This document shows positions 1 through 5,381 of a stretch of 5,787 nt of DNA, in pieces. Source of the DNA: CAZBZG01 sp964496245 (GTDB lineage Bacteria > Planctomycetota > SZUA-567); assembly GCA_964496245.1 (NCBI GenBank), contig CAZBZG010000293.1, positions 1 through 5,787 of the forward strand, in the 5' to 3' direction. How positions within the stretch are numbered: the stretch's first letter is position 1; the number at the start of each line of letters is the position of its first letter. The position numbers and the translations under genes are program-made. The notes below the pieces were generated by a model. The model ran no database searches, was not told the origin of the DNA, and worked only from the letters and a program-made list of their open reading frames with translations.

Positions 1-3000
1 AGTTGGCGTTGTACCACAACGACGTCAAGCTGGGTGCGATCCGCATCGGCGGCCGCACGCGCCTCCCCTACGCGTACGGGTACCATCTCAAGCGCGCCTT
101 CGCCCAGGGAGACGTGCCCCTGACCGTAGACTACGAGCCGGGCAGGACGCTTCCCGTTTACGGGTACACGCTACGCGAGCGCCGGGCCTTCTACAAAGGC
201 GATACCTTGCGAATCGTGGCCGAAGGCCCGGGCAAGTATTGCATCCTTTGGATCTTTCTGGTCATCCAGCCGGACGCGGTGCACCTGGAGCCGCACGCGG
301 TAGAGAACATCCATGTCAAGACCTGGGCGCCTGGCGAGAAGCCGGGCACGCTGCAGTTTGCGTGGACCACGCCCACGCCGAGCCGCTGCACCGTACTGTG
401 GGCGCCGGACCGGAATGCGGTTGCAGCCGGGACCTCCGCCCGCCATGAAGCCACCCGCTACGCGGAGAATCACCAGTGCTTCGTCGACCGCCCTCTCGAG
501 GCCGGCGAGACGATCTACTATCGCATCCTGGCCGAGGCCAACGACGGCCGCCGGGTGGCTACGGGGATCCGGCCGTACACCTGCCCACTCTCGGCAACCG
601 ACGAGACGGGCGGCAAGTATGTCAAATACACGCATGCCACGCAGACGAGGGATGGCCGCCTACCGCTGCGCTTTGTGGATGCGCCGCCGCAGAAGGCGGC
701 CGCCCCGGCGTATGCGTCCGCACCTCTGTCAAAAGGGGCGTTGGTGGACCCCGTTTACGCCGAACTTCGTGAAGCCGAATCCGGAGAACGGGTGCCCGCG
801 CAACTGCGGGTCGCGAGTCGGTATCCCGACGGGTCGATCCGTTTCCTCGGGGCGCACTTCACCGCTCGCCCCGGCCAGGCGTATCTGCTCGCGTACGGGC
901 CGGAGGTCGTCCCGCAGACGGATGCGGCTGCGGGGCTGAGCCGGGAAGACCGCGAAGGGGGCTTCGTGTTTGCGGACGAAACCACGCGTGCGGTGTTCGG
1001 AACCGACGCCCCGGGCGGTCTCGCGCTGCTGGCCGTCGATCCGGACGGGCGGGGCGATTTCGAGAATACGGCCTGGCGATTCAAGCCCGACCGGATCGCG
1101 CTGGCCATGACCGGTCCGGACGGAACGCGCTACAACGCATCCAAGCCGGAACGCCTCGCGATCGAATATGCGGGGCCGAAGGCGGTGCAGGTACGCGCGG
1201 CAGGGCATTTCGTGGCTGATGGCAAACCGCTTTTCCAGTACATCGCCCGCTGGAAGGTCTTTGCGGGCACGCCGGCGGTGGACCTGGAGCTGACCGTCGG
1301 CAATGACCGGCCCGACGGGTGGAAGAACTACAAGGACACTTCAGGCAAGACGATCACGTATTTCGAGGACATGCGGCTTGACGTGGACCTGCCCGCCGCA
1401 ACACGCGGGGCGGCGTCGGTGCTCGTGGACGGTGAAGAAAAGGCCTATCCCGAGGCCGTAGGATTGCGCGCCGTCCAGCGCCACGAGAATGCGGCCAGGG
1501 TGGGCGTGGGCGACGGGATCGAGGAGTCGAAGGCGCGCATCGACGGCCGGATCGTTCTCGGAGAGGGCGAAGCGCAATGCGCTGTGCATGTCGAAAAGTT
1601 CTGGCAGCAGTATCCCAAGGCGTTCTCGGTGACCGATGGCGGCCTGCGGATCGGCCTCTTCCCCGATTTCGCGCCAGAGGACTACCCCACAGAACTCGAC
1701 AAAGACCACATGAAAGCATTTGCCAAGCCGAAAGACGGCGCCCCGAAACTCTCGGAAGAGCAGAAGGCCGCCCGTGCAAACGAACGCCGGCGGATCAAGA
1801 CGGCGGTCAACCAGTACTTCTACATGTACGACGGCCAATACCGCTTCATGCACGGTGTGCAGAAGACCCAGCGGATCACCCTGGCCTTCGGACCGCGCGC
1901 GGAAGCCCTGTCTGCGCCGGGCAACCTGCTCATGAGCGAACGTCTTCTCGTGCCGGCGCCGCAGGACATGTGCCGCTCGGATGTCTTCGGCCCGCTCCGC
2001 GCAGCGGACGGCAAGTACAAGATACTCACGGACTGGATTCGCAAGCAGATGAGCGTGGTCACCAGCAACCGCGAGCGCCGGCGCGAATACGGGGCATTGA
2101 ACTTCGGCGACTGGTGGGGCGAGCGCCACTGCAACTGGGGCAATCTCGAGTACGACCTCGGCCAGGGGTGCAGCAACGAGTTCCTGCGCACCGGGGACGC
2201 CTCCTACCTCCGGACCGGCCTGGAGGCCGTGATGCACCAGGCGGATGTGGACACCGTCCACTATGGCCGCAACACCGGCCTGCAGGCCATGCACCCGGGG
2301 TGCCACACGGGACGGGAGTACTTCCTCGAACAGGGGCTGGGGTTCGGACAGTTCCGCAACATGTTCGGTCGCTCCAGCTATCCGCACGTCTTCCATCTCG
2401 GGCACATCTGGTGCTCGGGGATCGCCCAGTACGCGGCGCTGCTGGGCAGTCCGCGACTGCAGGAGGTTCTGCGGGAGTCCGCCGGCGCCCTGTCGCAGAT
2501 CGCTTCCACGATCGTGCCGAGTTCTTCGCACCGCGGCTGGCACATGTGGGCCCTCTCGGGCGCTTATCAGTGCGAACCGGATCCCTATTATGCCAACGCC
2601 ATGCGCATTCTTTTCGAGCGGTACCACCGCCATGACAGTGTCTTCGACGGCCGGGACAACTTTACTTTCTGGCGGCACGCAGTCATCGGCGAGATCGAGC
2701 GCAGCTCCGTCTTCGCTTATAAGAGGGCACTTGGTGATCCACGCGCGGACGACGTGTTCCGGCGGAGTCTCAAGGTTGCGCGAAACTTGTGGGAAGATGA
2801 AGTGCTGGGAGCCGTGGACGGCCATGGCTGGTGGCCGGGCCGAAGCGACGAGCCCATCTGGACAAACATCTACGCCCGGGCGTATCTTCTCACCGGCGAT
2901 CCCGACTGGCGCAGGATTCTGCGCCAGCACATCAACCTGGAGATCATGCACATCGACACGCGTTCGAAGTACGCCTCCACCAACGTCCGCACAGCGAGTT

Positions 3001-3122
3001 TCTGGCCGCGCCTGCTGGAGGAGGCCGGCATCCATGAAGTCGTGCCCGCGCCGCCGCCGCCCGCGGTGCAGAAGCATCGCAACGCCTTTGGCCGACGCGG
3101 CCTGAAGCCGGGCCGGCCCTAG
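1..3122 (+). CDS. PcRGLX/PL26-like RIFT-barrel and alpha/alpha-toroid protein, putative exo-rhamnogalacturonan lyase (5' truncated)
   Basis: The frame is open from the window edge (codons in phase with position 3) to a TAG at 3120-3122, giving at least 1,039 residues. The first in-frame start-like codon is a TTG at 3, but no signal peptide or ribosome site is visible, so the gene probably begins upstream. Seen in order: an N-terminal beta-rich part (about residues 1-100); a fibronectin-III-like segment (about 104-195, WTTPTPSRCTVLW and YYRILAEANDG); a RIFT-barrel-like module (about 225-335) with LSKGAL, the VPAQLRV strand and the YPDGSIRFL motif; a central beta-sandwich (about 340-600); and a helical toroid (about 640-1010) with NFGDWWGER at 700-708 and NWGNLEYD at 711-718. 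This order matches the three-domain PcRGLX family, whose fungal founder releases disaccharides from rhamnogalacturonan I by beta-elimination. Bacterial relatives are diverse, so fold is more certain than substrate. The C-terminus is a Pro/Arg-rich tail. Export is expected but cannot be checked here. Confidence 0.8.
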   Translation, partial: LALYHNDVKLGAIRIGGRTRLPYAYGYHLKRAFAQGDVPLTVDYEPGRTLPVYGYTLRERRAFYKGDTLRIVAEGPGKYCILWIFLVIQPDAVHLEPHAVENIHVKTWAPGEKPGTLQFAWTTPTPSRCTVLWAPDRNAVAAGTSARHEATRYAENHQCFVDRPLEAGETIYYRILAEANDGRRVATGIRPYTCPLSATDETGGKYVKYTHATQTRDGRLPLRFVDAPPQKAAAPAYASAPLSKGALVDPVYAELREAESGERVPAQLRVASRYPDGSIRFLGAHFTARPGQAYLLAYGPEVVPQTDAAAGLSREDREGGFVFADETTRAVFGTDAPGGLALLAVDPDGRGDFENTAWRFKPDRIALAMTGPDGTRYNASKPERLAIEYAGPKAVQVRAAGHFVADGKPLFQYIARWKVFAGTPAVDLELTVGNDRPDGWKNYKDTSGKTITYFEDMRLDVDLPAATRGAASVLVDGEEKAYPEAVGLRAVQRHENAARVGVGDGIEESKARIDGRIVLGEGEAQCAVHVEKFWQQYPKAFSVTDGGLRIGLFPDFAPEDYPTELDKDHMKAFAKPKDGAPKLSEEQKAARANERRRIKTAVNQYFYMYDGQYRFMHGVQKTQRITLAFGPRAEALSAPGNLLMSERLLVPAPQDMCRSDVFGPLRAADGKYKILTDWIRKQMSVVTSNRERRREYGALNFGDWWGERHCNWGNLEYDLGQGCSNEFLRTGDASYLRTGLEAVMHQADVDTVHYGRNTGLQAMHPGCHTGREYFLEQGLGFGQFRNMFGRSSYPHVFHLGHIWCSGIAQYAALLGSPRLQEVLRESAGALSQIASTIVPSSSHRGWHMWALSGAYQCEPDPYYANAMRILFERYHRHDSVFDGRDNFTFWRHAVIGEIERSSVFAYKRALGDPRADDVFRRSLKVARNLWEDEVLGAVDGHGWWPGRSDEPIWTNIYARAYLLTGDPDWRRILRQHINLEIMHIDTRSKYASTNVRTASFWPRLLEEAGIHEVVPAPPPPAVQKHRNAFGRRGLKPGRP

Positions 3123-3197
3123 CTGGCCATGGATAGGATTCATTGCAGAGCCAATCGCTTCCGAAACGATCGATCCGTGCGCTGCCGTCGATGTCGT

Positions 3198-3227
3198 TTG
3201 ACAAGGGCTCCAAGCGCGTAGTAGGAT
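3198..3227 (+). promoter_or_regulatory. Putative sigma70-type promoter of the prepilin gene
   Basis: A perfect TTGACA hexamer at 3198-3203 is followed, after 18 bases, by TAGGAT at 3222-3227, which matches the -10 consensus at four of six positions including the first two and last two. Transcription would begin near 3234, leaving a 5' leader of about 30 bases before the prepilin start at 3267. It lies in the only gap between the lyase-like gene and the prepilin gene. This suggests that the prepilin can be transcribed independently of the upstream gene. No convincing terminator was seen after the lyase-like gene, so read-through may also occur. Confidence 0.5.
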
Positions 3228-3251
3228 TCCGCATATCGGCACTGATGCTGT

Positions 3252-3258
3252 GGGAGGG
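3252..3258 (+). promoter_or_regulatory. Shine-Dalgarno site that fixes the prepilin start
   Basis: GGGAGGG lies eight bases before the ATG at 3267. This is a strong, well-spaced ribosome-binding site. It argues that the long N-terminal leader of the prepilin is really translated, rather than starting closer to the cleavage site: no in-frame ATG, GTG or TTG is seen between the GTG at codon 7 and the FTLVE motif. Confidence 0.65.
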
Positions 3259-3266
3259 ACTGCTGT

Positions 3267-4124
3267 ATGTACATGCGCTCGCGTGTGAAACGTTCGCCGC
3301 TCTCGGTGCTCTCTTCTCCCGGGGAGAGCCGTAAGGGGGCGAATCGCGGGCACGGCTCGGTCGGCAAGGGTAAGCGGAAACTCCCTCATGGCTTCACGCT
3401 GGTGGAGCTCCTCGTGGTCATGGCCATCATGTCCATTCTGGCCGGTCTTCTCTTGCCCGCGCTGTCCAATACGATCGAGAGCGCCCGAGAGATGGCGTGC
3501 AAGAGCAACCTGCGCCAGGTTGGCGTTGCGACAATCATCTACGCGGAAGACAACCACGGCTGGCTGTACGGCAAGGCGACGTTTTCCTCGGGGACCAGGC
3601 CCCACCTGTTGGGCAACTACCGCAACCCTTACCGTCTGGAAGGGTTGGGTCTGTTGGTCGACAGGCACCTGGACGGAGAGATCCGGTTGCTCTATTGCCC
3701 GGGCAGTCCGGTGCAATACACGGGTACCAACAAGTCGCGTTGGGAGAATCAGGCCTGGGCAGTGTACGCGTCGTACAACTATCGCGCGACCTATGTCAAT
3801 CGAGAGTACGAGCCCGTGACCGGGTCGTTCTATGATTGCGTCGGTTCGATTCCGCTGAGAAAACTCGGCAGTCGCGTCTTTGTCGCCGATCTGGTCGGCG
3901 GCGCCTCCTCAGGCAACGAAGACAGAATCATCGCCCACAGCGGTGCAGGGGGATATGGGCGCTGGAATGCAATGTGGACGGACGGGCATGTCTCAGCTGC
4001 GGACGGATTGCGGATGGATCCCGAAGAACCGAGTCGCTGCCTCTATACCAATATCTCCTATATCGGCACCTCATGGGGACGCGGCGGCGTTGCTTCCAGT
4101 TTCCGCGCACTCGACAACCGCTAG
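3267..4124 (+). CDS. Type II secretion-like prepilin (class III signal peptide, H...DG C-terminal motif)
   Basis: The 285-residue product carries a textbook prepilin peptidase site: GFTLVELLVVMAIMSILAG, with predicted cleavage between Gly42 and Phe43 and the conserved Glu47 at position +5. The hydrophobic segment at about 43-65 would be the N-terminal helix that anchors pseudopilins in the inner membrane and packs them into the pseudopilus. A helical neck (SNTIESAREMACKSNLRQVG) and an NHGWLY segment follow, as usual in PVC prepilins. Near the C-terminus, His224 and the WTDGHVSA segment (Asp239-Gly240-His241) resemble the H-x(n)-DG motif of planctomycete/lentisphaeral prepilin-type proteins. 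The start is supported by a strong ribosome site. The leader is 42 residues, far longer than the usual 5-15, and rich in Arg/Lys/Gly/Ser. The gene lies alone, with no secretion ATPase or other pilins in view. Linking it to export or surface handling of the neighbouring enzyme is inference only. Confidence 0.88.
   Translation: MYMRSRVKRSPLSVLSSPGESRKGANRGHGSVGKGKRKLPHGFTLVELLVVMAIMSILAGLLLPALSNTIESAREMACKSNLRQVGVATIIYAEDNHGWLYGKATFSSGTRPHLLGNYRNPYRLEGLGLLVDRHLDGEIRLLYCPGSPVQYTGTNKSRWENQAWAVYASYNYRATYVNREYEPVTGSFYDCVGSIPLRKLGSRVFVADLVGGASSGNEDRIIAHSGAGGYGRWNAMWTDGHVSAADGLRMDPEEPSRCLYTNISYIGTSWGRGGVASSFRALDNR
3308..3329 (+). repeat. Palindrome/hairpin inside the prepilin leader codons
   Basis: GCTCTC at 3308-3313 pairs with GAGAGC at 3324-3329. 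A competing, tighter inverted repeat also exists, TCTCCC (3315-3320) with GGGAGA (3322-3327) around a single central G. It lies about 40-60 bases into the coding region, within the unusual leader. It could form RNA structure early in the message or be part of a dispersed insert; the sequence alone does not decide. Confidence 0.45.
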
Positions 4125-4281
4125 GATGCAGGCCCGTCTGGATCGCTCCGATTGCGCGAAATGGGGCAATCAGCATTCTCAAGATCGCAAGCAGAGCATT
4201 CGGCCATGTCGATTCGGGTGACGCGCAGCGAGGGCGCGATCCGCGACAGCCTGGCATTAGCATTTTTGTAACCTTGGGGCC

Positions 4282-4368
4282 ATGGAAGGCAAGTCCTCGA
4301 CCTATGAGGTGCGATTGAGAGCCGTCCGCGCTGTTGAAAGCGGTATGTCGGTGGGTGCGGTGGCACAA
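4282..4368 (+). pseudogene. Fragment of an IS630-type transposase (N-terminal helix-turn-helix only)
   Basis: An ATG at 4282 opens a peptide, MEGKSSTYEVRLRAVRAVES followed by GMSVGAVAQ, which reads like the first helices of the HTH domain at the N-terminus of IS630-family transposases (pattern: K/R-rich start, RLRAV-AVE-G-S-VA). The similarity ends after about 29 residues. The frame then continues to 4710 as low-quality sequence antisense to hepT, without the rest of the HTH and without an in-frame DDE domain, so this is a remnant and not a gene. In another frame, 4371-4478 encodes a peptide starting SQVIRFLGQMLKHHPRRHLV (including the preceding codon), which faintly recalls the region before the second catalytic Asp of IS630 DDE domains. 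That would fit an internal deletion but is weak. No terminal inverted repeats or TA target duplication could be defined. Confidence 0.5.
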
Positions 4369-4429
4369 GTCAGGTCATTCGCTTCCTTGGGCAGATGCTC
4401 AAGCACCATCCACGACGGCACTTGGTGGC

Positions 4430-4449
4430 CCCAGGCAAGAGTGCCTGGG
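4430..4449. repeat. Perfect 8-bp hairpin abutting the hepT stop codon (REP-like or transcript-end hairpin)
   Basis: CCCAGGCA (4430-4437) and TGCCTGGG (4442-4449) are exact reverse complements around the tetraloop AGAG. The stem can be extended with a one-base bulge (G4428 with C4450). Its right edge directly touches the hepT stop codon on the minus strand (4452-4450). There is no U-tract on either strand, so a classic intrinsic terminator is not supported. A REP-like dispersed palindrome or an mRNA 3'-end stabiliser fits better. Confidence 0.6.
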
Positions 4450-4782
4450 CTACAACCTGCTCCGTGTGCCATGTGTGACCCGGATCCGCGGGTTCTTGAA
4501 CCAGGCCACGATCTGGAGATCCACGTCCGCGTAGGCATGGATCAGGATGTTGCGCAAGCCCACCATCTTGCGCCATTCGACCTGCGGATGGGCAGCGCGA
4601 AACGCATCCGAAAGCCGTTGCGTCGCCTCGCCCATGATCTCCAATTGCCGGGCGACTGCGGACTGCCGCATGGCATCGCGCCCGAACACCTCTCGGTCGG
4701 TGCCCGCTAGAAACGCCTCGATCTGCCGAGCCGCGTCGAGGATATCCCAGAGAAAGGCGGCGTCTCTACTCTCAGGCAGCAT
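4450..4782 (-). CDS. hepT: HepT-like HEPN-domain ribonuclease toxin (DUF86), probably orphan with abnormal C-terminus
   Basis: The minus-strand product from the ATG at 4782-4780 has 110 residues, a normal length for HepT/DUF86 proteins. Family hallmarks are the opening PESRDAAFLWDILDAARQIE helix, the QLEIMGEATQRLSDAFRAAHP segment, and the signature R-x4-H-x-Y at Arg77-His82-Tyr84 (GLRNILIHAY). In characterised HepT-MntA pairs, Arg and His form the RNase centre and the MntA nucleotidyltransferase silences the toxin by AMPylating the Tyr. The start was chosen over an ATG at 4821 because GAGG (4792-4789) lies six bases upstream and because homologues begin at about this point. After VDLQIV the expected final helix is replaced by a polar, Arg-rich tail (residues 95-110) that runs into the hairpin element, suggesting the 3' end was replaced. 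No MntA-like GSxARG-type nucleotidyltransferase motif was found on either side, so the antitoxin is lost, outside the window, or unrecognised. Confidence 0.78.
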   Translation of the reverse strand: MLPESRDAAFLWDILDAARQIEAFLAGTDREVFGRDAMRQSAVARQLEIMGEATQRLSDAFRAAHPQVEWRKMVGLRNILIHAYADVDLQIVAWFKNPRIRVTHGTRSRL

Positions 4783-5032
4783 ACACCACCTCACGCGCAC
4801 GTCTCCGACCCAAGCTGGCATTTGCTGGTCTCAGGAAGATGGTCCCGTGCCGCCCGGCATGGCTGTTGCGGAGGCGCGCCTGCGCTCCGGATCTGCGGGC
4901 ATGGCTCCACGCCGGGTACCGACCGAAACAGCCCCCTGCACGAAAACACGTATGGTGTCCCCGCATTACCCCCGCATTACCCCGGATTACGCACCGAGAG
5001 CGCAAACGTTCTGTACAACACGAAGACAAAAC
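4783..5032. other. Intergenic stretch without a recognisable gene between hepT and the phd-PIN operon
   Basis: Reading all frames gave no convincing protein, and in particular no MntA. The left half (to about 4925) is very GC-rich. It holds a near-perfect hairpin, CCGTGCCG (4845-4852) with CGGCATGG (4855-4862, one G-T pair), a 10-bp palindrome AGGCGCGCCT (4872-4881), and a 9-bp direct repeat GGCATGGCT (4856-4864 and 4898-4906). The right half is more AT-rich and contains an 11-bp tandem repeat. Apart from the hepT ribosome site at its left end no hepT promoter could be picked out. The stretch may be decayed mobile or repeat DNA at the edge of the TA island. Confidence 0.5.
4959..4990. repeat. 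11-bp tandem repeat, two exact copies plus one degenerate copy
   Basis: CCCCGCATTAC occurs exactly at 4959-4969 and 4970-4980, followed by CCCGGATTAC at 4981-4990 (one base short, one change). It lies upstream of the phd promoter. On the minus strand it reads as GTAAT(G/C)CGGGG repeats leading into GGGGACACCATACG, a sequence style I associate with dispersed REP-like repeats. That association is from memory and uncertain. Confidence 0.6.
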
Positions 5033-5060
5033 TTGCATTGTGACCGCTATTGTGTATACT
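5033..5060 (+). promoter_or_regulatory. Putative promoter of the phd-PIN toxin-antitoxin operon
   Basis: A TATACT -10 element (5055-5060, five of six consensus bases) sits 16 bases after TTGCAT (5033-5038, three of six). The predicted transcript would begin near 5067, giving an untranslated leader of about 18 bases that includes GGAGG at 5074-5078, six bases before the phd ATG. The weak -35 and good -10 suit a promoter under repression by its own antitoxin, as in other Phd/YefM operons. Confidence 0.55.
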
Positions 5061-5074
5061 ATTGGGTGACAATG
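5036..5074 (+). promoter_or_regulatory. Putative operator: inverted repeat and 12-bp-phased direct repeats over the promoter
   Basis: CATTGTGAC (5036-5044) and GTGACAATG (5066-5074) form a 9-bp inverted repeat with one mismatch that brackets the -10 box. In addition ATTGTG occurs at 5037-5042 and again exactly 12 bases later at 5049-5054, with ATTGGG at 5061-5066 in the same phase; the first two copies share the pattern ATTGTG-N4-CT. Phd/YefM antitoxins bind such repeats as dimers, and TA complexes repress their own operons, so this is the likely autoregulatory site. The exact binding site is inferred. Confidence 0.5.
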
Positions 5075-5084
5075 GAGGTGCATA

Positions 5085-5381
5085 ATGAAGTTTCTTAGTG
5101 TTAGAGATTTGCGGAGCAATTCGGCTCGCGTCTGGCGCGAGCTGCCTGACGAAAAAGAAATGGTTGTCACCAGCAACGGACGACCCGTTGCCGTGCTGAT
5201 ACCGGTTGATGAAAGCAACGTCGAGCAATCGCTAGCCGCATGGCGAAAAGTCCGGGCGAACCAGGCCATTGCCGCCATCCAAATACAGTCCGAGCAGAAG
5301 GGTACGGACCGGATGTCGATGTGCGACATCGACTCTGAGATCAAAAAGGTAAGACAGGCACGATCGAAGCGGGCAACATGA
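5085..5381 (+). CDS. Type II toxin-antitoxin antitoxin, Phd/YefM family
   Basis: This 98-residue protein neutralises the PIN toxin encoded next to it and probably represses the operon. Residues 1-43 form the Phd/YefM DNA-binding fold, visible as MKFLSVRDLRSNSARVWREL followed by the beta-hairpin motif MVVTSNGRPVAVLIPV. The remainder is a charged toxin-binding tail; its last third, GTDRMSMCDIDSEIKKVRQA, matches the usual ending of this family (TDR-S-EI--EI--VR). GGAGG lies six bases before the ATG, which fixes the start. The stop overlaps the toxin start in the sequence ATGA at 5378-5381, so the two are translationally coupled. Base composition is visibly less GC-rich than that of the lyase-like and prepilin genes, which suggests acquisition by transfer. 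No truncation is seen. Confidence 0.88.
   Translation: MKFLSVRDLRSNSARVWRELPDEKEMVVTSNGRPVAVLIPVDESNVEQSLAAWRKVRANQAIAAIQIQSEQKGTDRMSMCDIDSEIKKVRQARSKRAT
5312..5333 (+). repeat. Two overlapping, mutually exclusive hairpins within phd, 45 bases before the toxin start
   Basis: GATGTCG (5312-5318) pairs perfectly with CGACATC (5324-5330) around ATGTG. Alternatively GTCGATGT (5315-5322) pairs perfectly with ACATCGAC (5326-5333) around GCG. The stems share bases and cannot form together. Lying near the end of the antitoxin codons, such a structure could act on polarity, RNA processing or translation of the downstream toxin. It may also be a by-product of the Asp/Met-rich codons there. Confidence 0.5.

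Noticed and set aside
3..5. TTG at the window edge as the true start of the lyase-like gene
   Set aside because: No ribosome site can be seen because the window begins there, and the sequence after it looks like domain interior without a signal peptide, so a truncated gene is more likely.
1341..3716. A 791-residue open frame on the minus strand opposite the lyase-like gene
   Set aside because: It is antisense to two well-supported genes, has no recognisable domain, and is of the kind produced by strong codon bias in GC-rich DNA.
4150..4171. GATTGC/GCAATC inverted repeat after the prepilin gene as a terminator
   Set aside because: The stem is only six pairs with a ten-base loop and no following T-run.
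4282..4710. A 142-residue plus-strand frame taken as an intact gene
   Set aside because: Only its first ~29 residues look like protein (IS630 HTH). The rest overlaps hepT on the opposite strand and resembles no domain.
4845..4906. Hairpin, AGGCGCGCCT palindrome and GGCATGGCT direct repeat as a structured RNA gene
   Set aside because: Short symmetric words are expected by chance in such GC-rich DNA, and no promoter or terminator frames them.
4959..4990. Tandem repeat considered as a CRISPR remnant
   Set aside because: Units are 11 bp and directly abutting, with no spacers and no cas gene nearby.
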